Program-made: the position numbers and the translations under genes
The notes under the pieces: model-generated
What the model saw: only the letters and a program-made list of their open reading frames with translations
Database searches by the model: none
Told to the model about the DNA's origin: nothing
NCBI GenBank assembly: GCA_016222805.1
Contig: JACRQG010000007.1
Location: 124,001 to 188,000 of the forward strand
Source: Verrucomicrobiota bacterium
GTDB taxonomy: Bacteria; Verrucomicrobiota; Verrucomicrobiia; Opitutales; Opitutaceae
Length of the DNA: 64,000 bases
Reading direction: 5' to 3'
In this document: piece by piece, positions 48,101 through 56,308 of the stretch
Layout of the letters: each line of letters opens with the position of its first letter
How positions within the stretch are numbered: position 1 is the stretch's first letter

Positions 48101-49038
48101 AGCCCCTGGCGAAACTGTCCGCCGAGCCGAACCTGGGCGACGTCGCCCAGGCGGAGTCCGGCACCCTTGGCCCGACTGCCCCGGAGGATGATGTTCTCGA
48201 CATCGCTCACCGAGCGGAGGAAGCCCACGCCGCGGATCATTGTTTCCACGCCGCTCTGCTCGACGCTCATCGCCCCGACGTCGCGCCCGGCTTGCTGCAC
48301 CGCCATCATCAGCATGTCGAGCGTCAGCCCCTGCGCCTCCAGGCGGTTGGGATCGACATCGATTTGGTACTCGCGCACGACTCCGCCGGCCGGGGCCACT
48401 TCGGCCACTCCGGGAACGGCCCGCAGGGCTGGCACCACGACCTGATCCAAGAGGTAGCGTTTCGACTCCGGATCGCGCGGTCCCTGCAGGGTAAAGGCGT
48501 AAACCTGGCCCATGGCCGTGGCGTCGGGACCGAGCCGTGGGTTCACCCCGGCGGGCAGCAGACCCTGGACTTGGGACAGTCGTTCAAGGACGCGCGTGCG
48601 GCACTCGTACAGATCGCGCCGCTCGTCGAAGATGACGTAGAGGTAGCTGGCTCCATAGAGGGACATGCCCCGCACCGTTTGGACGCCGGGAAGTCCCTGC
48701 AGTTCGCGCGCGAGTCGGGAAGTCACCTGCTGGTCCATGTCCTGCGGGCTCTTGCCCGGCCACTCCGCCCAGACGATTACCTGGTTGTCGCTAAGATCGG
48801 GGATGGCATCGACCGGGACGTGCCGCCACGCCCAAAAGCCTGCGAGCGCCAGGGCAAACGCGGAGGCGAGGGTGAGAAACGGATTGCGGATGGCGAACGA
48901 GAGCACGTGAAAGACGAAGAACAGGTGGACGTGGGTCCAATCAGGCTCGCTGAGCCACGTTTGTGAGGGCGGTGCGACTTTGCCCGGTTGGTACCGCTCC
49001 ACGCGGGTCCATTTTCGGGGCGAGGGCGCCCCGCCCAC
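45136..49038 (-). CDS. Heavy-metal RND efflux permease (CusA-like; exact start uncertain)
   Basis: [105 protein letters not shown]. Confidence 0.94.
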   Translation of the reverse strand: [1300 protein letters not shown]

Positions 49039-49079
49039 AGGGAGTGCCTGGGTCTGGTTTGGGAGACGGCATGGTGGGA

Positions 49080-50405
49080 CTAGTGGGAGTGGCCGGACGC
49101 CGGGGCGGCGGCGCCGCGGGTGAAGAGGAGGCTCGCCGTGCCGGCGAGCTGGGCCTGGGCGTCAATCAGGAACGCGCCCTGGGCGGCCACTTCGTCTCCG
49201 GGGCGCAGGCCGGCGCGGACGACCAGCAGGTCTTGTCCCGCTTCGCTCTCCAGGCGCGGCCCAAGGGCGAGTGGGACGAGTTCGAAGCGCAGCCTTCCGT
49301 CGGTCAGACGTTCGGCGACGCGCCAGGCCACGTGGCGAACCCCGGTGGACAACACCGCGGCCTTCGGGACGAGCGTGAAGGTGCCTGCGGCTCCGGCGAG
49401 CGAAGGATCAACCGGGTTGCCGTCGGCACCGAGGGCAGCGGCGAGGCGGGCCTGGACGAGACTGCCGGCCAGCAGGCGGCGGGCAGGATCCTGGAGATGC
49501 AGATGGACCTCACGGGATCGGAGCTCGGCGTTCAATTCCGGTGAGATCCAGGAGATGGAGGCGGTCACTTCCGGCAGCTCCCCGCGGTCGTCGGAGGCCA
49601 GGTGGGCGGGTTGCCCCACTCGCAGCCAGTGCGCGCGCGCCTCCGGCACTTGCAGGGTGATCATGAACGACCGTGGCTCGACCAGCCGAAGGAGGACCGT
49701 ATCGGCCATGACCTCCTGTCCAACTTGGGGCAAACGGGTGGCATCCATGGTGCCGCCCTCGGGACCTGGCACCACGAGTCCGGAAAAGGGCGTGGTGAGG
49801 GTGAGGGTGTCGACCGGTGCCTTGCCTTCCACAATCGCGGCCGCGACGGCCGCGAGGTTCCAGCGCATGAACCGTTCGACCAGGGCGTGGATCGTGTGGG
49901 CATCGCCCAGTTTCACGGCGGCGGCCAGTTCGCCCTGGGCGGCAAAGGCCTCCGGGCTGTAGAGATCGACCACGGGGGCGCCCGCGCTGACCTCGGTGCC
50001 GAAATGGAGGGCGGCCGGGTGGCGGCGCACGATGCGCCCGGGAACACGGGGGACGACAACCTGCAGGGTCCGGTCGTCATAGCGCACCGTGCCGTAGGCC
50101 CGGAGGGTGGCCACGGCGGGACCGGAGCTCACTCGCACCAACTCCACGCCCATGCGGCGCTGCTGCTCCCGCGTCAGCTCACCCGCGGTGACCTTGGTCA
50201 TCTTCATTCCGCAGACGGGGCAATCGCCGGGTTTGTTGCCGATGAAGTCCATCATCGGGCACGCGTAACGCGCTCCCGTGACCGCAGCATCCTCGGATGC
50301 GTGGTCGGCATGCGGCGCAAAGAGCGTTTGCTCCGGCAGGGTCAGAATGAGCACGGCTCCCGCGGTGAGACCGACCGTGGCGGTCATCCAGTTGGTCCAG
50401 CGCAT
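49080..50405 (-). CDS. RND periplasmic adaptor with heavy-metal-binding domain (CusB-like)
   Basis: YACPMMDFIGNKPGDCPVCGMKMTKV; GRIVRRHPAALHFGTEVSAGAPVVDLYSPEAFAAQGELAAA. Confidence 0.92.
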   Translation of the reverse strand: MRWTNWMTATVGLTAGAVLILTLPEQTLFAPHADHASEDAAVTGARYACPMMDFIGNKPGDCPVCGMKMTKVTAGELTREQQRRMGVELVRVSSGPAVATLRAYGTVRYDDRTLQVVVPRVPGRIVRRHPAALHFGTEVSAGAPVVDLYSPEAFAAQGELAAAVKLGDAHTIHALVERFMRWNLAAVAAAIVEGKAPVDTLTLTTPFSGLVVPGPEGGTMDATRLPQVGQEVMADTVLLRLVEPRSFMITLQVPEARAHWLRVGQPAHLASDDRGELPEVTASISWISPELNAELRSREVHLHLQDPARRLLAGSLVQARLAAALGADGNPVDPSLAGAAGTFTLVPKAAVLSTGVRHVAWRVAERLTDGRLRFELVPLALGPRLESEAGQDLLVVRAGLRPGDEVAAQGAFLIDAQAQLAGTASLLFTRGAAAPASGHSH

Positions 50406-50414
50406 GGCGGGTAT

Positions 50415-50792
50415 TCAGCGGCTGAGGACTTCGTTCCGCAGGTAAAGCGGACCGTATTTTTCAGGCTCCGCCTTGAACTTCGGCGGGCACATCTTGCAGC
50501 CAAATCCGATGGTCTTGCCCTGGTAGGTCGCCGTGGGGAGCTTCGGATCGACCGGCATTCCGCAGATGGCACAGACGGTGTTGACAGGTGTGGCCGAGGT
50601 AGGGGAGGTGGAGGGGACAGCCGAACTGGCGTGCCCCGCGTGGTCGGGAGCGGTCGCCGCCTGGGTCCGGGACTCGGGCGCGGGAACGTCCGCGGCTTTC
50701 CCGTGCGGTTGGTGCCGGGCGGTCCGGGCGCCGAGGGCAAGCAAGGCGCCCACGAGAAAGGTACCGAGGAAGAGGAAGACGTGTCGGGTCAT
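50415..50792 (-). CDS. Secreted YHS/TRASH-like metal-binding protein
   Basis: VCAICGMPVDPKLPTATYQGKTIGFGCKMCPPKFKAEPEKYG; His-containing linker. Confidence 0.78.
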   Translation of the reverse strand: MTRHVFLFLGTFLVGALLALGARTARHQPHGKAADVPAPESRTQAATAPDHAGHASSAVPSTSPTSATPVNTVCAICGMPVDPKLPTATYQGKTIGFGCKMCPPKFKAEPEKYGPLYLRNEVLSR

Positions 50793-50813
50793 GGCGGGAG
50801 GAGGCCGGGAGGT

Positions 50814-52055
50814 TTAGTGCGCCAGGCGGAGTATCCGGACGGCGGGGACATGTCTCCAGAGTTCCGCGCGTGCCACTCGCACGGCGATCTCGGCCTCGAT
50901 GATTTGCATCTGGAGTTCGGTGGACTTGTCGAGGATGTCGATGGCGTGCAGCACGGCGGAGTCCCCGCCCATTCCGGCGGCGGCGCCGGCGCTGATGGCG
51001 CGGTTGAGCGAGTCATGCTCGGCGTCGAGGCGGGCCTGGGTGTCGGCGGCGAGCCGGCGCGCCGTGGCCGCCACGCGTTCCGCGCGTTCCACCCGGCTGA
51101 TCACGCCGGTCGTTCGGTGCCGGGCGGCGTCGGCGTCGGATTGGGCGGCAGTCCGGGCCAGCTCGGCGGCCCGGCTTTCGGCCCGGGCATACCGGCGGGT
51201 GCGCCAGGGGATTTCAGACGAGACGGCCAGGCCGACGGTGTCCTGGTTGCCCATGCTGCTGCGTTCCCGTTCAAAGCGCAGCCCGACCGCAGTCATCGGG
51301 TTGGCGCTGGCGCGGGCCATCCGCCCCATGGCGTTGGCTTCGGCGACCCGGGCCGAGGCGAGGGCGACGGAGGAGGTTTCCGCCGGCCTGATATCGATGA
51401 CTGCGGGGGCGGAAAAGGCCGGGAGGCCGTTCGCCGGATCCAAGCCGATGCGGCTGCGGGCCTCGGCCCGCGCGTTTTCCGCCGTGCGTCGGACCTCCGC
51501 CACGGCAAGTTGCAGGGAAGCCAGGCGTGACTGCACGGTCAGACGGTCGGCCACGCGGGCCGGAAGCCCGGAAGCCAGGCGGGTGTCCAGGCTTTGCAGA
51601 GCGGCGGCGAGCCGGCCGATCTGCTGTTCGAGGAGGCGGGCCTTTTCATCTGCGCCGTCGGCCTCGGCGAGCGCCATGGCGACGTCAGCGGCGAGGTCGG
51701 CCACGGTCATGGCAAAGTCGGCCTCGGCCATGGTCACACCGGCGGCGGCGCGCTCCCGATCTGCGGCGCGTTCGCCGCGGCGCGGGAGCGGCTGCCGGAG
51801 GGAGACTTCCCACATGTCGCGATTCTCCCCCATTGCGTCGGCGTTGATGCGCGAACCCATCGCTTCCACCTCGGGATCCGCCAGCCGGCCGGAGGCCTCG
51901 ACCCGGACGCGGGCGGAGTCGATGCGACGCCGGGCCGCTTCCGCCGCGGGCGCCCGCGCCACCTCTGTGAGCAGGGGGACGGCGGGCTCCGGCTGCGCGG
52001 GCGCGAGACCGCCGCAGGCGGCGAACAGGGCCCAGGTGATGGCGGGGCGGAACAT
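50814..52055 (-). CDS. TolC family protein (CusC-like)
   Basis: EVSLRQPLPRRGERAADRERAAAGVTMAEADFAMTVADLAADVAMAL; operon context. Confidence 0.85.
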   Translation of the reverse strand: MFRPAITWALFAACGGLAPAQPEPAVPLLTEVARAPAAEAARRRIDSARVRVEASGRLADPEVEAMGSRINADAMGENRDMWEVSLRQPLPRRGERAADRERAAAGVTMAEADFAMTVADLAADVAMALAEADGADEKARLLEQQIGRLAAALQSLDTRLASGLPARVADRLTVQSRLASLQLAVAEVRRTAENARAEARSRIGLDPANGLPAFSAPAVIDIRPAETSSVALASARVAEANAMGRMARASANPMTAVGLRFERERSSMGNQDTVGLAVSSEIPWRTRRYARAESRAAELARTAAQSDADAARHRTTGVISRVERAERVAATARRLAADTQARLDAEHDSLNRAISAGAAAGMGGDSAVLHAIDILDKSTELQMQIIEAEIAVRVARAELWRHVPAVRILRLAH

Positions 52056-52067
52056 GAGACGGCGGAC

Positions 52068-52427
52068 TTACTTGGCCGGGGCGGACTTGGCCTTGGCGGC
52101 GTCGATCTTCTTGAGGAACTTCGCGGGTTCGGCCTTGAAGTCGTCGATGCAGCCTTCGCAGCAGACGAAGATCACGCGGTCGGGCTGCCCGGCTGCCCGG
52201 TAAACATAGCCGGCGGCCTCTCCCATGCTGCCGAGCGGTTCATCCGAGACCAGGCAGGTCTTGAGCGGATAGCTGGCCCGCGCCTTGGCGATAATCTCGG
52301 CGTCGGCGGGGGTGGTGGCCTTCTTTTCGGCGGCGCCGTGGCCGGCGTGTTTGTCCGCCGCGAGGCCGGAGGCGGCCGGGAAGGTCAGGGCGAGAACAGT
52401 GAGGGAGAGGAGGAGGTTGGATTTCAT
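52068..52427 (-). CDS. Small secreted TRASH-like metal-binding protein
   Basis: ADKHAGHGAAEKK; YPLKTCLVSDEPLGSMGEAAGYVYRAAGQPDRVIFVCCEGCIDDFKAEPAKFLKKIDAA. Confidence 0.75.
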   Translation of the reverse strand: MKSNLLLSLTVLALTFPAASGLAADKHAGHGAAEKKATTPADAEIIAKARASYPLKTCLVSDEPLGSMGEAAGYVYRAAGQPDRVIFVCCEGCIDDFKAEPAKFLKKIDAAKAKSAPAK

Positions 52428-52445
52428 GAGGAGAGTTCGGGGGCA

Positions 52446-52509
52446 ATAACCCCGGGCGAAGAAAATCCCTCGGAAAATTTTCTGCGGGATTTTCGCGCGA
52501 GTGGGTTAT
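52446..52509. promoter_or_regulatory. Mirror-symmetric divergent promoter/operator; 34-bp near-palindrome at its core (52461-52494)
   Basis: GGGATTTTC-N9-GGTTAT on the + strand (52486-52509) and identically on the - strand (52469-52446); both centred on 52477.5. Confidence 0.75.
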
Positions 52510-52529
52510 AGTCAGCAGTCCCTCCTTTC

Positions 52530-52835
52530 ATGGATTCACCTCGCTCTCCCGATTCCCTGTCGCGTCTGCTGGCTTCCTGGCGTGTCAACGCGCCGCGCGA
52601 CCCGCTCTTTCGGACGGCGGTGAGGGAGCGACTGCTCGCGAGGGCGGCCAACCCGTCGTGGATCGGCTATGCGCGGCGTCATGCCGCGGGGGTCGGAACC
52701 GCATTGGTGCTGGCCGTCGTGGCCGGCGCGATGACCGGTCATGAGCGGGCCCGGGCCCGGGTTGCGGCAGACAGCGCCCGGCTGGCGGCGGCCTATGTGG
52801 AAGGCCTGGATGCCCGGGCGATGTCGGGACGTTGA
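52530..52835 (+). CDS. Small single-TM protein, putative CnrY-like membrane anti-sigma
   Basis: 101 aa; cytoplasmic-type N-term, TM RHAAGVGTALVLAVVAGAMTG, C-term YVEGLDARAM; first gene of cnrYXH-like order. Confidence 0.6.
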   Translation: MDSPRSPDSLSRLLASWRVNAPRDPLFRTAVRERLLARAANPSWIGYARRHAAGVGTALVLAVVAGAMTGHERARARVAADSARLAAAYVEGLDARAMSGR

Positions 52836-52890
52836 GCCGACCGCAAGCCCGACATCGCGACCACGGGTGACCGAGCGAAGTGCCTTGGCG

Positions 52891-53319
52891 ATGAAGAACC
52901 TGCTGATCACGCTCGCGGTGGTGGTGGCGGCCTGTGGGGCCGCCTTCGGCGTTTCCTACCTGGCGGGAGGAAATGCCGAGATGCGGGCGGCCGCCCGGGA
53001 CGGGGATGCCCTAGCCTGGCTGCGGGTCGAGTTCCAGCTCAGCGAGGCCCAGTTCTCCGCGGTGCGGAAGCTGCACGAGGACTTCAGTGTCGAATGCAGC
53101 CGACACTGCGCGGCCATCATGGAGGCCCGGGAGCGGAAGGCGCCGGCGGCCGAGATTGCGACCCTGGAGAAGTACTGCGTCGACCAGATGACGGCTCACT
53201 TCCGGCGCGTGGCGGCCCAGATGGCGCCGGCGCAGGGCGAACGTTACCTGGCGATGATCCTGCCTCGGATTGCAGGTTACGCGCACGAAGGTGCGCCCAA
53301 CGTGCGGGTGGGACCGTGA
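52891..53319 (+). CDS. Periplasmic heavy-metal sensor (CnrX/ZraP-like)
   Basis: N-terminal TM anchor; WLRVEFQLSEAQFSAVRKLHEDFSVECSRHCAAIMEARE...EKYCVDQMTAHFRRVAAQMAPAQGERYLAMILP. Confidence 0.78.
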   Translation: MKNLLITLAVVVAACGAAFGVSYLAGGNAEMRAAARDGDALAWLRVEFQLSEAQFSAVRKLHEDFSVECSRHCAAIMEARERKAPAAEIATLEKYCVDQMTAHFRRVAAQMAPAQGERYLAMILPRIAGYAHEGAPNVRVGP

Positions 53320-53930
53320 GGGCGGAACCGGAGGGTAGTTCCGGGGATGCGGCGGCGGAAGTCGAAGATCGGGCCCTGATGGCGCGCGTCCAGGCCGGTG
53401 ATGAAACCGCCTTCGGCCGGCTAATGGAGCGCTGGGAGTTGCCGGCAAAGGCCGTGATTGGGAGGCTGGTGCTCAACGCCGTCGAGGCGGAGGAGCTGGC
53501 CCACGAGGCCTTCGTGCGGGTGTGGCAGCAGCGGGAGAAGTACCGCCCGGGAGCGGATTTTCGTCCGTGGCTGTTCGCGATTGCCGTCAACCTGGCGCGG
53601 AATCGTCTGCGATGGTGGCGACGGCGCCCGACCGTTTCGTTCGAGGCATGGAGTGAAGCCGAGGGGCGCGGGGGCGGCCAGTCCGACCGGATTCAAGCCT
53701 CGTCCGAAGGAGGCGACGGCCTCGAGGCGAAGGAACGCGCCGAGGCCGTGCGCGACGCGATCGCCGCCCTGCCGGTCGAGCTTCGGGAGGCGATCGTCCT
53801 TTTCGAATACGAGGGAATGGCCCAGGCGGAAATTGCCGCCATCGTGGGAGCCACGCCGAAGGCGGTCGAAACCCGGATTGCGCGGGCGCGCGAGCGCCTG
53901 CGGGTGGCGCTGCGGCGCTGGGAGCGGTAG
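53316..53930 (+). CDS. ECF-family RNA polymerase sigma factor (GTG start, GTGA overlap with sensor gene)
   Basis: ALMARVQAGDETAFGRLMERWELPAKAVIGRL...ELAHEAFVRVWQQREKYRPGADFRPWLFAIAVNLARNRLRW; IVLFEYEGMAQAEIAAIVGATPKAVETRIARARERL. Confidence 0.93.
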   Translation: MRAEPEGSSGDAAAEVEDRALMARVQAGDETAFGRLMERWELPAKAVIGRLVLNAVEAEELAHEAFVRVWQQREKYRPGADFRPWLFAIAVNLARNRLRWWRRRPTVSFEAWSEAEGRGGGQSDRIQASSEGGDGLEAKERAEAVRDAIAALPVELREAIVLFEYEGMAQAEIAAIVGATPKAVETRIARARERLRVALRRWER

Positions 53931-54006
53931 GGGCAACCGCGCCAGTTCGGCGTTTCACCGGCAGGCGAAGGCCGGCAGCGGATTCGCCGTGGATCCGTTC
54001 GAATCC

Positions 54007-54531
54007 TCAGGGAGAGAGGACCACGTCATCCGAGGTCCAGGGCCGCCGATCCGGACCTGCGCTGCGAATCTCCATGCGGGTCGCGCTCTCGGCATGGAAG
54101 AAGAAGGGAGTTCCCCAGCGATCACAGAGCTCACCCTCGCGGTTGAGTGCGGGGTGGGAGGGCGGGATGACCGCGAAGCGCAGGCGGTTGCGCCCGGTGA
54201 GCGCGGCGGTGATCTCGGCGTTGCTGCCGACCGGATTGCCGTCCCGGGGAAAGTTCGAGCGGTAGGTATCGAGGCACGAATGGAGAATCCGGAGGTCGGC
54301 GTGAATGTCACTGGCCGGAGAATTCAGGTCCCTGGCCTGGTCGGAGGTTTCCAGCGGAGGCAGGGCACTGGTGGCGGAGGGCACCGCGACCTGCCCGGGG
54401 AGCCGCGGGAGCGGCGGAGCGGCCACGGTCGGCGCGGTTTCGTCCGTCCCGTCTTCCCGGCTTGGCCAAAGGAACCAGACCGCAACCCCGAGACAAAGCG
54501 CGGCGATCAGGAACAAGGAACGGCGATTCAT
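54007..54531 (-). CDS. Hypothetical single-TM protein with type II secretion G-like C-terminal segment
   Basis: MNRRSLFLIAALCLGVAVWFLW; ...LCDRWGTPFFFHAESATRMEIRSAGPDRRPWTSDDVVL. Confidence 0.7.
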   Translation of the reverse strand: MNRRSLFLIAALCLGVAVWFLWPSREDGTDETAPTVAAPPLPRLPGQVAVPSATSALPPLETSDQARDLNSPASDIHADLRILHSCLDTYRSNFPRDGNPVGSNAEITAALTGRNRLRFAVIPPSHPALNREGELCDRWGTPFFFHAESATRMEIRSAGPDRRPWTSDDVVLSP

Positions 54532-54664
54532 GGGTGGCGGAACCCGGAACTCGGGCGGGGTCGAGAGCACCGCCCGGTAGCGTCGCCGGGCTGGCGAAGC
54601 TGCCGTGGTCGCCTCAGCGGAGGCGAAAGTGGCGGGAGAGCGTGGACGTGCATGGGGCCACGTT

Positions 54665-54688
54665 GTCGCCGCGCTCCAACGCGGCTAC
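54665..54688. repeat. Extragenic palindrome related to 40843-40879
   Basis: GTCGCCGCG-CTCCAA-CGCGGCTAC. Confidence 0.5.
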
Positions 54689-54718
54689 GCGGGAGGCAGA
54701 AGCGATCTTCCCGCCTCC

Positions 54719-56161
54719 TCAGAGAAACCCGAGATTGGGCGTCTTGAACCGGCCGATATTGGGGAGGACCGTCGGCAGATCGGTGCTGCTGACGCCAAAC
54801 CAGGTCGCGAGGGTTGCCGCGTATTCGTCCACGCTGGTGGTGGGAATCCACCGTCCGAGCGACGTATCGTCCGGCCCGCCGACCGTGAGGGTGGGCATCT
54901 TGCCGTAGATGTCGCCACCCTTGACCGCGCCGCCGAGGATGAAGGCATGGCTGCCCCAGCCGTGATCCGAGCCGTCGCCGTTGGAACGATACGTGCGGCC
55001 GAAATCGGACGCGGTGAACAGCGTGACCTGGTTGGGGACTCCCAGTTCGACCGTCGCGCGGTAGAAGGCGTCGACCGCTTCCGAGATCTGGTTGAGGAGG
55101 TTGGCGTGGTTGTCGGCGGCGGCGTTGCTGGTGTTGATCTGGGAGGCGTGGGTATCCCAGCCACCGAGCTGGACGAAAAAGACCTGGCGCTTGAGCCCCA
55201 GCGTCGGAGAGGCGCCGATCAGCCGGGCGGCCATCCGCAGTTGGTTACCGGCGGTGGTGGTGGGGAACGTCGTGGCCAGGGCCGGAGCGGCCGCGAGCAC
55301 GGTATTGAGAAGGTCCGCAGAGACGATGGCGTCGCCGGAAACGGATCCGAAGGCGGCCTCGATCAGGCCGGGCTGGCTGGCGGCGAAGAGGTCCTTCTGG
55401 GCGCGGAAGCGGATCCCGTCGGTCGAGGTGGCGCTGCTGGTGGAGCCGGCGAGGGTGGTCGCACCACCGGTGCCGATGGCGTATTGGGAGACGATGTTGC
55501 CAACCTGGAACGTGTTCTTGCCGGCGATCGAGACCGACATCGAAATGTCGTTGCTCGAATTCAGGTTGTAGAGGAGGTCGGCGATGCGGCCGCCCCAGCC
55601 GGTGGCCGTGGGCTTGTCGGGCACGCTGTGTTGCCACTGCACTTGCTGGTCGGCGTGGGAGAAGAGCTGGGGGGGGAGAGGCACCGTGGCCCGGGTGTAT
55701 TGATCCCGGGTGGTGGGATACACGAGGGTGCCGACGTTACCGAGCAGGGCGAGCCGACCCGCGGCAAAGTGGGACTGCAGTTCGGTCAACGAGCCGTGCA
55801 GGCCCCAGGTGCGACCATCGGAGGTTTTCGGGGAGAGTGGCAGGAGGGAGGAGGAGGGCAGCGCGAGGTTGGAGCGGGCCGTGGCGTAGGAGGCGTAGCC
55901 GGAGCCGGTGGGCACGATCATGTTGTTGGCGTCGTTGCCGCCGTTGAGGAAAAGGCAGACGAGCGCCTTGTAGTCGGAGGCGATGGCGGCGGAGGTGTTG
56001 GGGAGGCGGGGGCCGTTGTCGGGGCTGGCGGCTCCGGCCATGAGGCGCAGACTGCCCAGGGTGGAGAGGAGGCCGGTGTAACCGACGGCGGCACAACAAG
56101 CGGAACCGAGGAAGTCGCGGCGGGTGACGTCGGCGCGGAAGTGGGACTTGGTCTTGCTCAT
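54719..56161 (-). CDS. DUF1501 domain-containing protein
   Basis: TRRDFLGSACCAAVGYTGLL; LVCLFLNGGNDANNMIVP; VFFVQLGGWDTHASQ; TASDFGRTYRSNGDGSDHGWGSHAFILGGAVKGG. Confidence 0.93.
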   Translation of the reverse strand: MSKTKSHFRADVTRRDFLGSACCAAVGYTGLLSTLGSLRLMAGAASPDNGPRLPNTSAAIASDYKALVCLFLNGGNDANNMIVPTGSGYASYATARSNLALPSSSLLPLSPKTSDGRTWGLHGSLTELQSHFAAGRLALLGNVGTLVYPTTRDQYTRATVPLPPQLFSHADQQVQWQHSVPDKPTATGWGGRIADLLYNLNSSNDISMSVSIAGKNTFQVGNIVSQYAIGTGGATTLAGSTSSATSTDGIRFRAQKDLFAASQPGLIEAAFGSVSGDAIVSADLLNTVLAAAPALATTFPTTTAGNQLRMAARLIGASPTLGLKRQVFFVQLGGWDTHASQINTSNAAADNHANLLNQISEAVDAFYRATVELGVPNQVTLFTASDFGRTYRSNGDGSDHGWGSHAFILGGAVKGGDIYGKMPTLTVGGPDDTSLGRWIPTTSVDEYAATLATWFGVSSTDLPTVLPNIGRFKTPNLGFL

Positions 56162-56308
56162 GGGAAGGTCAGGAAGGGAGGAACTCGGGAAACGGCAGAA
56201 AGAAGAAACAAGAAACGGTGAAGGGGGGAGAGGGTCGTTCCTCTTGCTCTTTCCTCTTCCGGCAGTGGTTGGGGAGAAAGAGGAAGAGAAAGAGGAACGA
56301 GAAAGATC

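Noticed and set aside
46090-48966. 958-aa plus-strand ORF opposite the CusA-like gene
   Set aside because: Shadow ORF; composition artefact.
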